From an uncultured Tateyamaria sp. (GTDB lineage: Bacteria > Pseudomonadota > Alphaproteobacteria > Rhodobacterales > Rhodobacteraceae), in contig NZ_CANNGP010000036.1 of NCBI RefSeq assembly GCF_947504105.1, positions 1-43,222 of the forward strand: DNA of 43,222 nt, given 5' to 3'. A model generated the notes under the pieces. That model saw only the letters and a program-made list of their open reading frames with translations. It was not told where the DNA came from and searched no databases. The position numbers and the translations under genes are program-made. Below are positions 16,207 to 25,877 of this stretch, piece after piece. The stretch's first letter is position 1. Every line of letters begins with the position of its first letter.

Positions 16207-18552
16207 ATGATGACCGTCAAAGAGATTTTCGAGAGCATGGATTACGGCACCGCACCAGAAGCCGCCGGAGATGCCCTCGCCTGGATCGTTGATCAGGGCG
16301 CACGGTTCGGCCACTTTATCAACGGACAGTTCACCGATCCTTCGGACGGCTTTGAAAGCAAGAATCCCGCGACGGGCGAGGTGCTGGCAACTCTGTCACA
16401 GGCCACGCAAGCCGATGTGGACGCAGCAGTCAAAGCGGCCCGCGCGGCCCAGCCCAAGTGGGCCAAGTCGGGCGGTCATGCACGTGCCCGCATCCTCTAT
16501 GCCATTGCGCGGCTCTTGCAAAAACACAGCCGTCTCTTTGCTGTCTTGGAAACGCTCGACAACGGCAAACCCATCCGAGAAAGCCGCGACATCGACATCC
16601 CCCTCGCCCAGCGCCATTTCTACTGCCACGCAGGCATGGCGCAATTGATGGAGGCGGAACTGCCCGACCGCGAGGCACTGGGCGTCTGCGGCCAGATCAT
16701 CCCATGGAACTTCCCTCTGTTGATGTTGGCATGGAAAATCGCGCCTGCCCTCGCCATGGGGAACACGGTTGTTCTGAAACCCGCCGAATACACATCGCTG
16801 ACTGCTCTGCTGTTTGCAGACATTTGCCGCCAGGCCGGTGTCCCGAAGGGCGTTGTCAACATCGTCACCGGCGACGGCGCGGTGGGCGAGATGATCGTGA
16901 ATGCTGACGTGGACAAGGTCGCCTTCACAGGCTCCACCGCCGTGGGCCGCCGCATCCGCGAAGCGACGGCTGGTACGGGCAAGGAACTGACGCTCGAACT
17001 GGGCGGCAAGTCCCCCTACATCGCCTTTGATGACGCCGATCTGGACTCAGCCGTCGAAGGGTTGGTCGACGCCATCTGGTTCAACCAGGGACAAGTCTGC
17101 TGCGCTGGCTCGCGCCTGCTGGTCCACGAACCCGTGGCCGAGGCGTTCTATGCCAAGCTGCGGGCCCGAATGGACAAGCTGCGCATCGGCGACCCCCTGG
17201 ACAAGTCCGTCGACGTCGGCGCGGTTGTCGACCCGGTTCAGCTGGATACGATCAGCAAAATGGTCAGCAGCAACACTGCCGGGCAGGTCTATCAACCGTC
17301 ATCGTCCCTACCCGCAACTGGCTGCTACTACCCACCGACCCTGATCACCGGCCTGAACACGGCTGACCCGCTGATGCAGGAAGAGATTTTTGGCCCCGTC
17401 CTTGTCTCGACCACATTCCGCACCCCGTCAGAGGCCGTGGAGCTAGCCAACAACACCCGCTACGGGCTGGCCGCAACGCTTTGGACCGAAAACGTCAACC
17501 TCGCGCTCGACGTGGCGCCGAAACTGGCGGCTGGCGTTGTCTGGGTAAATGCCACCAATCTCTTTGACGCGGCGGCAGGCTTTGGCGGTGTGCGCGAAAG
17601 CGGGTTCGGACGCGAAGGTGGCTGGGAAGGTTTGCAAGCCTATACCAAGCCCAAGGGATCAGCCAAAGCGCTGAAACCTGTTGCGGCCTTCACGGGTGAA
17701 GACACACCCAGCGACCCTCTGGACCGAACCGCCAAGCTGTATATCGGGGGCAAACAGGCCCGTCCCGATGGCGGCTATTCCCGCAACGTCTATGGCAAGA
17801 ACGGCGCGTTGCTGGGCCAATCCAGCCTGGCCAATCGCAAGGATGTGCGCAACGCCGTCGAAGCGGCGGAAGCGGCCAAAGGGTGGGCCAAGACCACCGG
17901 CCACCTGCGGGCGCAAATCCTGTACTACATCGCCGAAAACCTCGCAGCGCGAGGCGACGAATTCGCAAACCGCCTGAACGCCCTGCAAGGCGGCCGTTCT
18001 GGCGACAAGGAGGTCGAGGCAAGCATCCAACGCCTGTTCACCTATGCAGCTTGGGCTGACAAATATGATGGCGCGGCCAAGGGTGTACCGATCCGCGGCG
18101 TCGCCCTCGCGATGAATGAACCGACGGGCATCATCGGAACCCTGTGCCCGGACGAAGCACCGCTTCTGGGCCTCATATCCCTGATGGCGCCAGCCGTTGC
18201 CATGGGCAACCGCGTTGTGCTGGCCGCGTCACAGCCCTTCCCGCTGGCGGCAACCGATTTCTATCAGGTGCTCGAAACCTCGGACGTCCCTGCGGGAGTG
18301 GTGAACATCCTGACCGGCAAGCATGAGGAGCTTGCACTCCATATGGCGAAGCACCTGAATGTCGATGCCGTCTGGTCCTTCTCAGGCAGTGACCTGTCCG
18401 CGACCATCGAACGGGAAGCGGCTGGCAATCTGAAACGCAAGTGGGTGAACCACGGCAAGGCCCGCGACTGGATGGGATCTGACGGAGAAGGCAAGGCGTT
18501 CCTGCTGGCCGCCACAGAGGTCAAAACCATCTGGGTGCCCTACGGCGAATAA
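16207..18552 (+). CDS. ALDH16-type aldehyde dehydrogenase with a non-catalytic second ALDH domain
   Basis: A 781-residue protein made of a full aldehyde dehydrogenase followed by a partial second copy. In the first domain the general base is Glu264 (LTLELGGKSPY) and the catalytic Cys is 298 (NQGQVCCAGSR). The NAD-binding and oligomerisation parts are complete to about residue 500. From about 512 a second ALDH-like domain begins (LYIGGKQARPDGGYSRNVYG). It keeps a substrate/cofactor-fold core (PTGIIGTLCPDEAPLLGL) but has neither the LELGGK Glu nor the GQxC Cys and ends early. This is the architecture of ALDH16. Two adjacent ATGs (16207, 16210) follow AAGGA, and either may be used. Co-orientation with deoC suggests acetaldehyde as one substrate, by inference. 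Confidence 0.9.
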   Translation: MMTVKEIFESMDYGTAPEAAGDALAWIVDQGARFGHFINGQFTDPSDGFESKNPATGEVLATLSQATQADVDAAVKAARAAQPKWAKSGGHARARILYAIARLLQKHSRLFAVLETLDNGKPIRESRDIDIPLAQRHFYCHAGMAQLMEAELPDREALGVCGQIIPWNFPLLMLAWKIAPALAMGNTVVLKPAEYTSLTALLFADICRQAGVPKGVVNIVTGDGAVGEMIVNADVDKVAFTGSTAVGRRIREATAGTGKELTLELGGKSPYIAFDDADLDSAVEGLVDAIWFNQGQVCCAGSRLLVHEPVAEAFYAKLRARMDKLRIGDPLDKSVDVGAVVDPVQLDTISKMVSSNTAGQVYQPSSSLPATGCYYPPTLITGLNTADPLMQEEIFGPVLVSTTFRTPSEAVELANNTRYGLAATLWTENVNLALDVAPKLAAGVVWVNATNLFDAAAGFGGVRESGFGREGGWEGLQAYTKPKGSAKALKPVAAFTGEDTPSDPLDRTAKLYIGGKQARPDGGYSRNVYGKNGALLGQSSLANRKDVRNAVEAAEAAKGWAKTTGHLRAQILYYIAENLAARGDEFANRLNALQGGRSGDKEVEASIQRLFTYAAWADKYDGAAKGVPIRGVALAMNEPTGIIGTLCPDEAPLLGLISLMAPAVAMGNRVVLAASQPFPLAATDFYQVLETSDVPAGVVNILTGKHEELALHMAKHLNVDAVWSFSGSDLSATIEREAAGNLKRKWVNHGKARDWMGSDGEGKAFLLAATEVKTIWVPYGE

Positions 18553-18587
18553 GGCTTCTTCTAACTGAAAGTACGATCAGGGGAGTT

Positions 18588-18610
18588 CGAGGGGGCAGAC
18601 AGCCCCCTCG
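18588..18610. terminator. Hairpin between convergent genes
   Basis: A perfect 9-bp stem, CGAGGGGGC and GCCCCCTCG with loop AGACA, lies between the ends of the ALDH16 gene (plus) and the M16 gene (minus). It can form in either transcript. No proper T-tract follows on either side, so it may act as a 3'-end stabiliser or a weak bidirectional terminator. Confidence 0.6.
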
Positions 18611-18642
18611 TCAGCAAAAACAGATCGCGCGTGCGCAAGCGC

Positions 18643-19962
18643 TCAATTGGCGACAGTCGTTTCCAGGCCTTCCGGCTGCCCCACCACGACGAAATGCAGG
18701 CTATCGGGGTCGAGCAACTCGCCCGCCACACGCTTCACATCCTTCAAAGTCACTGCCTCGACCTTGTCGTTGCGGGTCGCGATATAGTCGATGGGAAGGC
18801 CAAGCATCTGCATGCCGACCATGATCTGCGCGATAGGTCCATTACCGTCAAATCGTAAAGGATAGGCGCCCGTCACATAGAGCTTGGCGGCATCCAGCTC
18901 TTCCTCCGTCACCCCCTCAACCGCGGCACGCGCCCACTCATCTCGGATAACAGACACAGCCTCGGCAATACGGTCATTGGCGGATGCGACCTGTCCCTGG
19001 TACGTCGCGGCGTGATCCTGCGGCACGAGGAAGGAATAGACGCCATAGGTCAGTCCGCGCTTCTCACGCACCTCGGTCATCAGGCGGCTCTCGAAGCCAC
19101 CAGCTCCAATCACTTGGTTCAAAACGCGGGCGGCAAAAAAGTCGGGATCGTCCTGTTCGATGCCAGCCTGTCCGAAGATGGCAACGGATTGCGGTGTATC
19201 AAAGGGCACAACGGTTGTCCCGCCTTCGATCAGGATATCGGCAGGACCGGGCTGCGGTGCACCCTCATCCGGTAGCGCGCCGAGTAATTCGTCCAGCATC
19301 GGCCCCAATTCTTCGGGCGTGATATCTCCCACAGCGCCGACATAAAGCCTATCCTTGGCAAACACCGCGCTGTGGGCTGTGATCATGTCATCGCGGGTCA
19401 GGGTGGTCACACTGTCGATCGTACCGCGATAATTCGAACCGTAAGGGTGATCACCATAAGCCATCTTGTCAAATGCAGCGCGGGCAATCTCGTTGGGGTC
19501 TTTGGTATCAGATCGCAGGCCGGTCAGCACCTGGCCTCTAACACGGTCCAGCGCATCTTGTCCAAATGTGGGTTCAACGATCGACTTGCGCAGTAACCCA
19601 ACCGCGTCGTCACGATTTTCAGTCAGAAAGCGGGCCGATACGGATACGGAATCGTCGCTTACGTCATAGTCAAACGACGCAGCCAGCGCCTCCAGCTCGC
19701 GGGCAAAGGCACGGGCATCCAGATCGGCAGCCCCTTCTTCCAGAAGACCCGTCATCAGGTTGATGGCACCGCGCTTCTCTGGCACTTCCAGCGATGCGCC
19801 GCCGCGAAACCGCAGCTCAAGCGCCATGAACGGGATCGACGGTTCCTGCACCAGCCATGCAGTGATGCCGCCGGGGCTGACCACCTCGGTAATCTCGACC
19901 TCGGCCCGGGCCGGAAGACAGGCAAACAGAGCGATAGTCAGAGTTGCAAACAAGCGGATCAT
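18643..19962 (-). CDS. M16-family peptidase-like protein, apparently inactive subunit
   Basis: A 439-residue secreted protein. A Sec-type signal peptide (MIRLFATLTIALFACLPARA) opens it. The M16 fold is recognisable from LRFRGGASLEVPEKRGAINLMTGLLEEGA and from the C-terminal VREKRGLTYGVYSF segment. At the place where active members have HxxEH, this protein reads INLMTGLL, so the zinc ligands are absent. The start ATG at 19962 overlaps the stop of the preceding M16 gene (ATGA) and has GAGGAGGTG upstream. It is best explained as the non-catalytic partner of a heterodimeric periplasmic M16 protease, in the manner of mitochondrial processing peptidase alpha/beta. The substrate is unknown. Confidence 0.9.
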   Translation of the reverse strand: MIRLFATLTIALFACLPARAEVEITEVVSPGGITAWLVQEPSIPFMALELRFRGGASLEVPEKRGAINLMTGLLEEGAADLDARAFARELEALAASFDYDVSDDSVSVSARFLTENRDDAVGLLRKSIVEPTFGQDALDRVRGQVLTGLRSDTKDPNEIARAAFDKMAYGDHPYGSNYRGTIDSVTTLTRDDMITAHSAVFAKDRLYVGAVGDITPEELGPMLDELLGALPDEGAPQPGPADILIEGGTTVVPFDTPQSVAIFGQAGIEQDDPDFFAARVLNQVIGAGGFESRLMTEVREKRGLTYGVYSFLVPQDHAATYQGQVASANDRIAEAVSVIRDEWARAAVEGVTEEELDAAKLYVTGAYPLRFDGNGPIAQIMVGMQMLGLPIDYIATRNDKVEAVTLKDVKRVAGELLDPDSLHFVVVGQPEGLETTVAN

Positions 19963-21308
19963 TGGGTCACCTCCTCGGACAGCGGGCGAGTCAGCCAACC
20001 CGTTACAGATGCATTACGGTTCAGAACCAACCGGGCAGCCTCCATGATGTCTTCTTCGGTCACGGCCTGCAGGATGTCGGGCCATGCCTGTACATCCTCG
20101 ACCGTCAGGCCAACAGACAGGGCCGCCCCGTACCTGCGGGCGATGCCGTCGACATTGTCGCGCTCGTAAATCTGACTGGCACGCAACTGGTACTTGATGC
20201 GTTCCAGCAGCTCACTGTCCACACCATCCTCAATGAACTGGGCAAGTGTTTCGTCCATAGCGGCCTCGGCCTCCTCAAGCGTAAGACCCGGCACAGGCAC
20301 GATCACCACATCAAAGGTCGTGTCGTCAAGCGACGTCCCACGATAGAACGCACCCGAAAACACTGCCTTTTGCTGCTCGAATTGCAGCTTCTCTGTCATG
20401 TAGCTTGTCTGTCCGCCCCCCAATACTTCGGCCAGCAACGTCAGGGCGGCAGCCGCCGTTTGATCTCCGGGATCGCGTTCTGGGGCAAGGTAAGAGCGGC
20501 TCACATATTCCTGCGCAACACGAGCATCGCGGTAGATCAGGCGGCGCTCGGTCGTTTGCGGAGGTTCCTGAGACCTAACGCGTTTGGGCAGGTCAGGGTT
20601 GGCGGGGATCACGCCATAATACTTGTCGGCCAGTTCACGCACCTCTTCCGGTGTTACATCGCCAGACACCACAAGGATCGCGTTGTTGGGATAGTAGTAC
20701 GTGTCGTAGAAGCCCAGCGCGTCGTCCATATCCAATGCTTCCATCTCGTGCCGCCAGCCAATGATCGGCACGCCGTATCGGTGGTTGAGATATTGCGCGG
20801 CATTTATCTGCTCTGAATATAGCGCGCGCGGATTGCTGTCGGTTCTCTGATTGCGCTCTTCCAGAATCACATCACGTTCGGTCGCCACGTTCTGCGGGGT
20901 GAAGTTGATGTTGCGCATACGGTCGGCTTCCATCCGCATCATCAGCTCCAACCGGTCTGCCGCCACCCGTTGGAAGTACGCAGTGTAATCGTAACTGGTG
21001 AACGCGTTGTCAGTCCCGCCATTGGCCGCCACGGTTGCGGACAGCTCGCCATCGGCAAGCGTGTCTGTCGCCTTGAACAACAGATGTTCAAGAAAGTGTG
21101 CGACACCGGACGACCCGACAGGTTCATCTGCGGACCCCGCCTTGTACCAAACCATGTGCTGCAACACTGGTGCGCGATGGTCTTCGACCACCACCACCTG
21201 CATCCCGTTATCGAGAGTAAAAGCTGTGACCCCGTCCTGTGCCGCTTGCACGACAAGAGGCGAAGCAATCAGGGCAAGACCGGCAATGGCGGCGCGCAAT
21301 CGGAACAT
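19959..21308 (-). CDS. M16-family zinc peptidase, catalytic subunit
   Basis: A 449-residue secreted peptidase. The signal peptide is MFRLRAAIAGLALIASPLVVQA. The inverted zinc motif HFLEH is at about residues 71-75 (GVAHFLEHLLFKATDTL), and a downstream Glu in ERDVILEERNQRTD can serve as the third ligand. The C-terminal substrate-binding half is complete. The ATG at 21308 is preferred over the open frame to 21356 because it begins the signal peptide. The next gene encodes the HxxEH-less homologue with a stop/start overlap, so the two should be made in equal amounts and assemble as a pair. Periplasmic peptide or signal-peptide turnover is plausible but unproven. Confidence 0.92.
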   Translation of the reverse strand: MFRLRAAIAGLALIASPLVVQAAQDGVTAFTLDNGMQVVVVEDHRAPVLQHMVWYKAGSADEPVGSSGVAHFLEHLLFKATDTLADGELSATVAANGGTDNAFTSYDYTAYFQRVAADRLELMMRMEADRMRNINFTPQNVATERDVILEERNQRTDSNPRALYSEQINAAQYLNHRYGVPIIGWRHEMEALDMDDALGFYDTYYYPNNAILVVSGDVTPEEVRELADKYYGVIPANPDLPKRVRSQEPPQTTERRLIYRDARVAQEYVSRSYLAPERDPGDQTAAAALTLLAEVLGGGQTSYMTEKLQFEQQKAVFSGAFYRGTSLDDTTFDVVIVPVPGLTLEEAEAAMDETLAQFIEDGVDSELLERIKYQLRASQIYERDNVDGIARRYGAALSVGLTVEDVQAWPDILQAVTEEDIMEAARLVLNRNASVTGWLTRPLSEEVTQ

Positions 21309-21404
21309 GTCGTGGACAACCTCGGGCAGTTTACATTGATCAACACATACGGCCACTCAGCCGCGGATCAAGCACTACTGGCAGGTTTGTGAGCGAAGGG
21401 ACGC

Positions 21405-21926
21405 TTAGCGTCGGCCGCGCCGGACTGTTCGGGGCGGCGCCATAGGTGTTGGAACACCAGCCCGCTGAAAGGTCCGCGCGGTTTGAACCGGGTCCAGCGC
21501 CTGTCTGCGATAAGCCTGATTGTAAATGTCTTCGCGCACGATGCGGATCTGGGTCAGACGCGATTGACGCTTGCGAAACTCCGCATCTGCGGCCGCAAGT
21601 GTCGCGCGGATATTGGCGTCGCGACCAAAGCGGCTGGCGTGATTGACCAGCGCCCCATCCGAGCCAGGAATCGGAGCATTGGGCGAGGACCTTTGTCCAC
21701 CCAGCGCTGCAGCGCTGTCTTCCAATGGGCGCTGATCCGTCCGGTTGAACCCACCGGGTGTTGGTTGCGGCAAGGCCGAGAAGCTTTCGGGTTCTTCCAA
21801 GGGCTTGGAGGGTACAACGATGAACTCGTCCGGTCCGTCGCCACGCGACGTGATCTGGCGCAAGCCCTTGTTCTCGCATGCTGCAAGCAAGGTCACAGCT
21901 ATCATGGCACATGCGATCAGTCGCAT
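21405..21926 (-). CDS. DUF3035 lipoprotein, BamF-type
   Basis: A 173-residue lipoprotein. Residues 1-17 form a lipoprotein signal with lipobox LAAC and the lipidated Cys at 17. The mature part is Pro/Gly-rich and low in hydrophobic residues, with the short conserved stretch DEFIVVPSKPLEEPESFSAL, which is the core of DUF3035, the family described as BAM-complex subunit BamF in alphaproteobacteria. The ATG at 21926 has GGGAGAG five bases upstream. It follows lspA, whose product processes lipoprotein signals, by about 50 bp on the same strand. The protein should sit on the inner leaflet of the outer membrane. The BamF assignment is family knowledge and not testable from this sequence. Confidence 0.85.
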   Translation of the reverse strand: MRLIACAMIAVTLLAACENKGLRQITSRGDGPDEFIVVPSKPLEEPESFSALPQPTPGGFNRTDQRPLEDSAAALGGQRSSPNAPIPGSDGALVNHASRFGRDANIRATLAAADAEFRKRQSRLTQIRIVREDIYNQAYRRQALDPVQTARTFQRAGVPTPMAPPRTVRRGRR

Positions 21927-21975
21927 CGGAACTCTCCCTTTGTCAGCGAGCTTTATCGCAGCTTCGTCCACCTTG

Positions 21976-22452
21976 TCACGCGCCCTTTTTCCGGGCCGCG
22001 CCTTCACTGCCGAAGAAAACAAGGCCGATCGCGCCCGCAAATATAAAGATGTCCGCCACGTTGAACACGAACGGGTTGTCGATGCCACAGCACGACATGT
22101 TCAGGAAATCCAGAACGAAACCATAAAGCACTCGATCCAGCACGTTTGCCAAGGCTCCACCGATCAGCAAACCCGCACTGGCATAAGCCAACCACCCTTG
22201 CGGATGCTTCCACACCCACCACAAAACGCCCACACAGATCACGATCGCAACAGCAATCAGAGCCCAAACGCTGGTGTCATCCCCAAACAGGCCAAAGTTG
22301 ATCCCCCGGTTTTCACCATACCGGAAATTCAATAGCGGCGGCAGCACATCAATGGGCTTGAATTGCGACACGCCCAGCACGTGGATCACCCAGTATTTCG
22401 ACGCTTGGTCGAGCAGAAAGGCAATCGCCGCAGAGATCCAAAGCAGTTTCAT
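21976..22452 (-). CDS. lspA: Lipoprotein signal peptidase (signal peptidase II)
   Basis: A 158-residue inner-membrane aspartyl protease with four hydrophobic helices. It removes signal peptides of prolipoproteins after lipid attachment. The catalytic aspartates fit D106 in [10 protein letters not shown] and D134 in [11 protein letters not shown], and the N-terminal LDQASKYWV and [15 protein letters not shown] motifs are typical. It starts 7 bp after purH ends and precedes the BamF-type lipoprotein gene, one of its likely substrates. Length and topology are normal for the family. Confidence 0.96.
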   Translation of the reverse strand: MKLLWISAAIAFLLDQASKYWVIHVLGVSQFKPIDVLPPLLNFRYGENRGINFGLFGDDTSVWALIAVAIVICVGVLWWVWKHPQGWLAYASAGLLIGGALANVLDRVLYGFVLDFLNMSCCGIDNPFVFNVADIFIFAGAIGLVFFGSEGAARKKGA

Positions 22453-22459
22453 TCAGCCC

Positions 22460-24043
22460 TCAATGCCGGAAATGCCGCATGCCCGTAAAGACCATTGCAA
22501 GCCCGGCCTCGTCTGCGGCGGCAATTACCTCGTCATCACGCATGGATCCACCCGGTTGGATCAGAGCGGTGGCTCCGGCCTCGGCCGCGGTGATCAAACC
22601 ATCCGCGAATGGGAAGAATGCGTCCGATGCGACAACCGACCCTTGGGTCAGCGGCTTTGGCAAGCCCATCACCTCTGCCATGTCCTGCGCTTTGCGCGCG
22701 GCAATGCGGGTGCTGTCCACACGGCTCATCTGACCTGCGCCCACGCCGACAGTCGCGCCATCCTTGACGTAGATTATCGCGTTGGATTTCACGTGCTTGG
22801 CGACCGTCCAGGCGAACAACATGTCAGTCACCTCCCGCTCGGTCGGCGCCCGCTTGGTCATGACTGTAAGATCATCACGCGTGATCCACCCAACATCCTT
22901 ATCCTGAATAAGAAAACCGCCTGACACCTGCTTGACCGCCAGAGACGCGGCAAAGGCATCGGCCAGACCGTCCGTGGTGAGCAAGCGCAGGTTCTTTTTG
23001 GCCGCAAAGACCTCGCGTGCTTCGGCGTTGGCGCCGGGTGCAATCACCACCTCGGTTAGGATATTTGTGATTTCCTGGGCCGTCTCCGCATCCAATTCTT
23101 GGTTCAGCGCAATGATGCCGCCAAATGCCGAGGTGCGATCACAGTCGAAGGCGCGTGTGTACGCGTCTTTCAGTGTCGCTCCGGTTGCAACACCGCAGGG
23201 GTTGGCGTGCTTGATGATGGCACAGGCCGGGCCTTGGCCGGCAAACTCGCTGACCAATTCAAATGCGGCATCGGTGTCGTTGATATTGTTGTAGGACAGT
23301 TCTTTGCCCTGGTGCTGCTTAGCCGTAGCGACGCCGGGGCGGGCAGACCCATCCGTGTAGAACGCCGCCGCCTGATGCGGGTTCTCGCCATAGCGCAACG
23401 TTTGCGCAAGCTGGCCGCCAACGGTGCGGCGACGCGGCGTGCCGTCGACTTGCTCGGCCATCCAAGTACTGACGGCGGTGTCATAAGCTGCGGTTCGTGC
23501 GTAGGCAGTCTGAGCCAGCTTCTGGCGCAGACCATATGTGGTTTGACCATCGTTTGCGGACAATTCAGCCAGTACTGCGTCGTAGTCTTCGACATCCACA
23601 ACAACATTTACAAAGCCATGGTTCTTGGCTGCTGACCGGATCATGGCTGGGCCGCCGATGTCGATGTTTTCGATGACGGTGGCATAGTCCGCACCCTTGG
23701 CGACGGTTTCCTCGAACGGGTACAGGTTCACGACCACGAGATCGATGGCACCGATCTCATGCTCAGTCATCGCGGCAACATGATCATCATTGTTGCGTAG
23801 GGCCAATAGTCCACCATGCACCACCGGGTGCAGGGTCTTGACCCGCCCATCCATCATCTCGGGAAACCCGGTAACCTCGCTGACGTACTTGACCGTCAAC
23901 CCAGCATCGCGTAGCGCGCGCGCTGTGCCCCCCGTGCTCAACAACTCAACCCCATGACCAGCCAAGGCCGCGGCAAAGTCGACCAGCCCGGTCTTGTCGG
24001 ACACAGAGAGCAAAGCGCGGCGGACGGGGGTCAGGTCGGTCAT
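22460..24043 (-). CDS. purH: Bifunctional AICAR transformylase / IMP cyclohydrolase
   Basis: A 527-residue enzyme for the last two steps of purine synthesis, AICAR to FAICAR to IMP. The N-terminal MGS-like cyclohydrolase domain spans about residues 1-190 ([41 protein letters not shown]). The transformylase domain follows, with [14 protein letters not shown] and the catalytic Lys-His pair in [13 protein letters not shown]. The C-terminus [25 protein letters not shown] is complete and typical. It lies 15 bp after a heparinase-like gene and 7 bp before lspA within a long minus-strand gene run. Confidence 0.97.
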   Translation of the reverse strand: MTDLTPVRRALLSVSDKTGLVDFAAALAGHGVELLSTGGTARALRDAGLTVKYVSEVTGFPEMMDGRVKTLHPVVHGGLLALRNNDDHVAAMTEHEIGAIDLVVVNLYPFEETVAKGADYATVIENIDIGGPAMIRSAAKNHGFVNVVVDVEDYDAVLAELSANDGQTTYGLRQKLAQTAYARTAAYDTAVSTWMAEQVDGTPRRRTVGGQLAQTLRYGENPHQAAAFYTDGSARPGVATAKQHQGKELSYNNINDTDAAFELVSEFAGQGPACAIIKHANPCGVATGATLKDAYTRAFDCDRTSAFGGIIALNQELDAETAQEITNILTEVVIAPGANAEAREVFAAKKNLRLLTTDGLADAFAASLAVKQVSGGFLIQDKDVGWITRDDLTVMTKRAPTEREVTDMLFAWTVAKHVKSNAIIYVKDGATVGVGAGQMSRVDSTRIAARKAQDMAEVMGLPKPLTQGSVVASDAFFPFADGLITAAEAGATALIQPGGSMRDDEVIAAADEAGLAMVFTGMRHFRH

Positions 24044-24058
24044 GTTGGCAGCAATCCT

Positions 24059-25804
24059 TTAGTCATAAAACTCACCGGGTTCATCCCGGTTCAAGTCGCG
24101 GATGCCCATGGCAGTTTCCTGCGCTTTGGACAAGGACCAGCGCACACGGGTGGCAAAAGTCATCGCACGCCCTGACAGCACGATCTGCTGTGTGGCACGA
24201 GGCTTGAGCCGTCCCTTTTCCAGATACACGCTGGGTTCCAGCGACAGGTCCCGGGTGCCATCATGACGGAAGACCCAGATCTCTCCACTCTTCAGAGCCA
24301 TGGAAACGGCGGACCCGCCCATATCCAGTTCGGCGTGCACTTCCGGGTGCAGATGGAAGCGGATATCAAAGGGGATACCTGACAGCTTCTTGGCGTCCAT
24401 CACCTTGTCGAACAACCGTTTTTCAACGTCTTCCATGGCCAGCAACATGTCTTCGCCCGCCATGCCCCGACCGTCAAAGGTCAGTTCAAGCTGTCTTGCG
24501 TGGGTCAAACCATGGGTCCGGACATAGCCGTCATGCCCACCCTGAAAACGCAATCCATCGGGGGCGTGGGTGATTTCAATGGGCACATGGGTGGGCGCAT
24601 CGATCAGTGTTTCTCGGGCCGTGGCCCGTTCGGCATCCCCCAGACGCGCGCTGGAATACCCATCCAGCGACAGCGCCGAATGCGACGGTGTGGCGCGCCC
24701 GGCGCGACGCCAATCGGCACCGAAACTCGCGCCCGACCCACAATTCACGATCAGCGGGCGCCGACCAGATGTCACTTCGAATGCAAGGGTCGAGGCATGG
24801 GCATTGTACCCGGCTTCGGGCTTAGGCGGGGCCGAGGCATCAATGATCACACTGGTGCGCCCCGAGCTGAGCCGGGCATATCCCATCGACAATCCATCTG
24901 GCTGCCGCGTCTTCACACCGGATGCAGCCAGTGCGTGATCCAACCACCCTTCCTGTCCGCGCCCGCCGCCGTGGAATCGGGCCAATCCACCATCAGAATG
25001 GCGCAATGTGCGTAGTGTCGGCGCAATCCGGTCGATAGCAGCTGAATAGGTTTCCGGCACAGGTTTTGCGGCATCTTCCAACGCGGCGACGGCCCACGTC
25101 AGCAGAGTAAACACCTCGAGCAACTCTTCTGGATTGCGCGTCGGCAGGCCGCCTTGTTCATCGATCTGATCTGTACATTCCTTCGCCAGTGCCGCGACGG
25201 CGGGAGGGGTTAGATCCTCCATCCCCTCCAACGCGAGACCTGCGTAGATCAACCCGGTGAGCGCTTCGAACCGGGGCAAACCAGGCGCAGCCGCATGCCA
25301 GCGCTTTGACAAAAAGCGGGTTTGCTGTGCAAGGCTCAGATAGAACGCGTCGGTGGCAGGAACATCGTGCCCGCGCAGTAAAAAAATGGCGTGGTTGATC
25401 CAGCGGATCAGACGGCGACCGGTCAGATCAGGGGTCCAGCCGGGACCCCGCCCGCGTCCATAATGTTCAATCCACCCCCACAGCCACGCCTGACCCAGTT
25501 CACGGGTGGACGTATCCCCGACAGCGGCGAGGTCGTCTAACCATGCAAAGCCGTGGATTTCGTCCAGATAAGCGCGGTCCGGGGCATCGATCCTCCAGAT
25601 CACGGTGCCCTTCGCCTCGATCAACGCACCCGCAAACAGGTAATTCCCGGCAACCAACTGTCGCCCCTTGGCAAAGCTGCCAATGGTACGCGGTTCAGGC
25701 GACGACACAAAAGCCGTAGCGGCCTTCGCTTGTGTTGCACGACGGGCGTGCCAACGGTTCAGGAACCGTGCTTTTCGTGCGGTAAGCCCGCTTAGGGTGG
25801 ACAT
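24059..25804 (-). CDS. Heparinase II/III-family protein without signal peptide
   Basis: A 581-residue protein. The N-terminal half is rich in Trp and helices (AYLDEIHGFAWLDDLAAVGD, WIEHYGRGRGPGWTPDLTGR), as in the alpha-barrel of heparinase II/III family lyases. The C-terminal half is beta-rich (PLIVNCGSGASFGADWRRAGRATPSHSALSL cut across the linker) and matches the heparinase II/III-like domain, including the SHSALS region. There is no signal peptide; the first 35 residues are basic and polar. The family normally cleaves uronic-acid polysaccharides outside the cytoplasm, so the substrate and location here are open. It lies between rsmB and purH. The fold assignment is good and the activity is unknown. 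Confidence 0.85.
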   Translation of the reverse strand: MSTLSGLTARKARFLNRWHARRATQAKAATAFVSSPEPRTIGSFAKGRQLVAGNYLFAGALIEAKGTVIWRIDAPDRAYLDEIHGFAWLDDLAAVGDTSTRELGQAWLWGWIEHYGRGRGPGWTPDLTGRRLIRWINHAIFLLRGHDVPATDAFYLSLAQQTRFLSKRWHAAAPGLPRFEALTGLIYAGLALEGMEDLTPPAVAALAKECTDQIDEQGGLPTRNPEELLEVFTLLTWAVAALEDAAKPVPETYSAAIDRIAPTLRTLRHSDGGLARFHGGGRGQEGWLDHALAASGVKTRQPDGLSMGYARLSSGRTSVIIDASAPPKPEAGYNAHASTLAFEVTSGRRPLIVNCGSGASFGADWRRAGRATPSHSALSLDGYSSARLGDAERATARETLIDAPTHVPIEITHAPDGLRFQGGHDGYVRTHGLTHARQLELTFDGRGMAGEDMLLAMEDVEKRLFDKVMDAKKLSGIPFDIRFHLHPEVHAELDMGGSAVSMALKSGEIWVFRHDGTRDLSLEPSVYLEKGRLKPRATQQIVLSGRAMTFATRVRWSLSKAQETAMGIRDLNRDEPGEFYD

Positions 25805-25877
25805 GCTCTCTGCCTCTACGCGTCTACGGCGTTTTGGACATCACCTTAGCGGGTGTCCACGCGTGAGTCACGCGATG

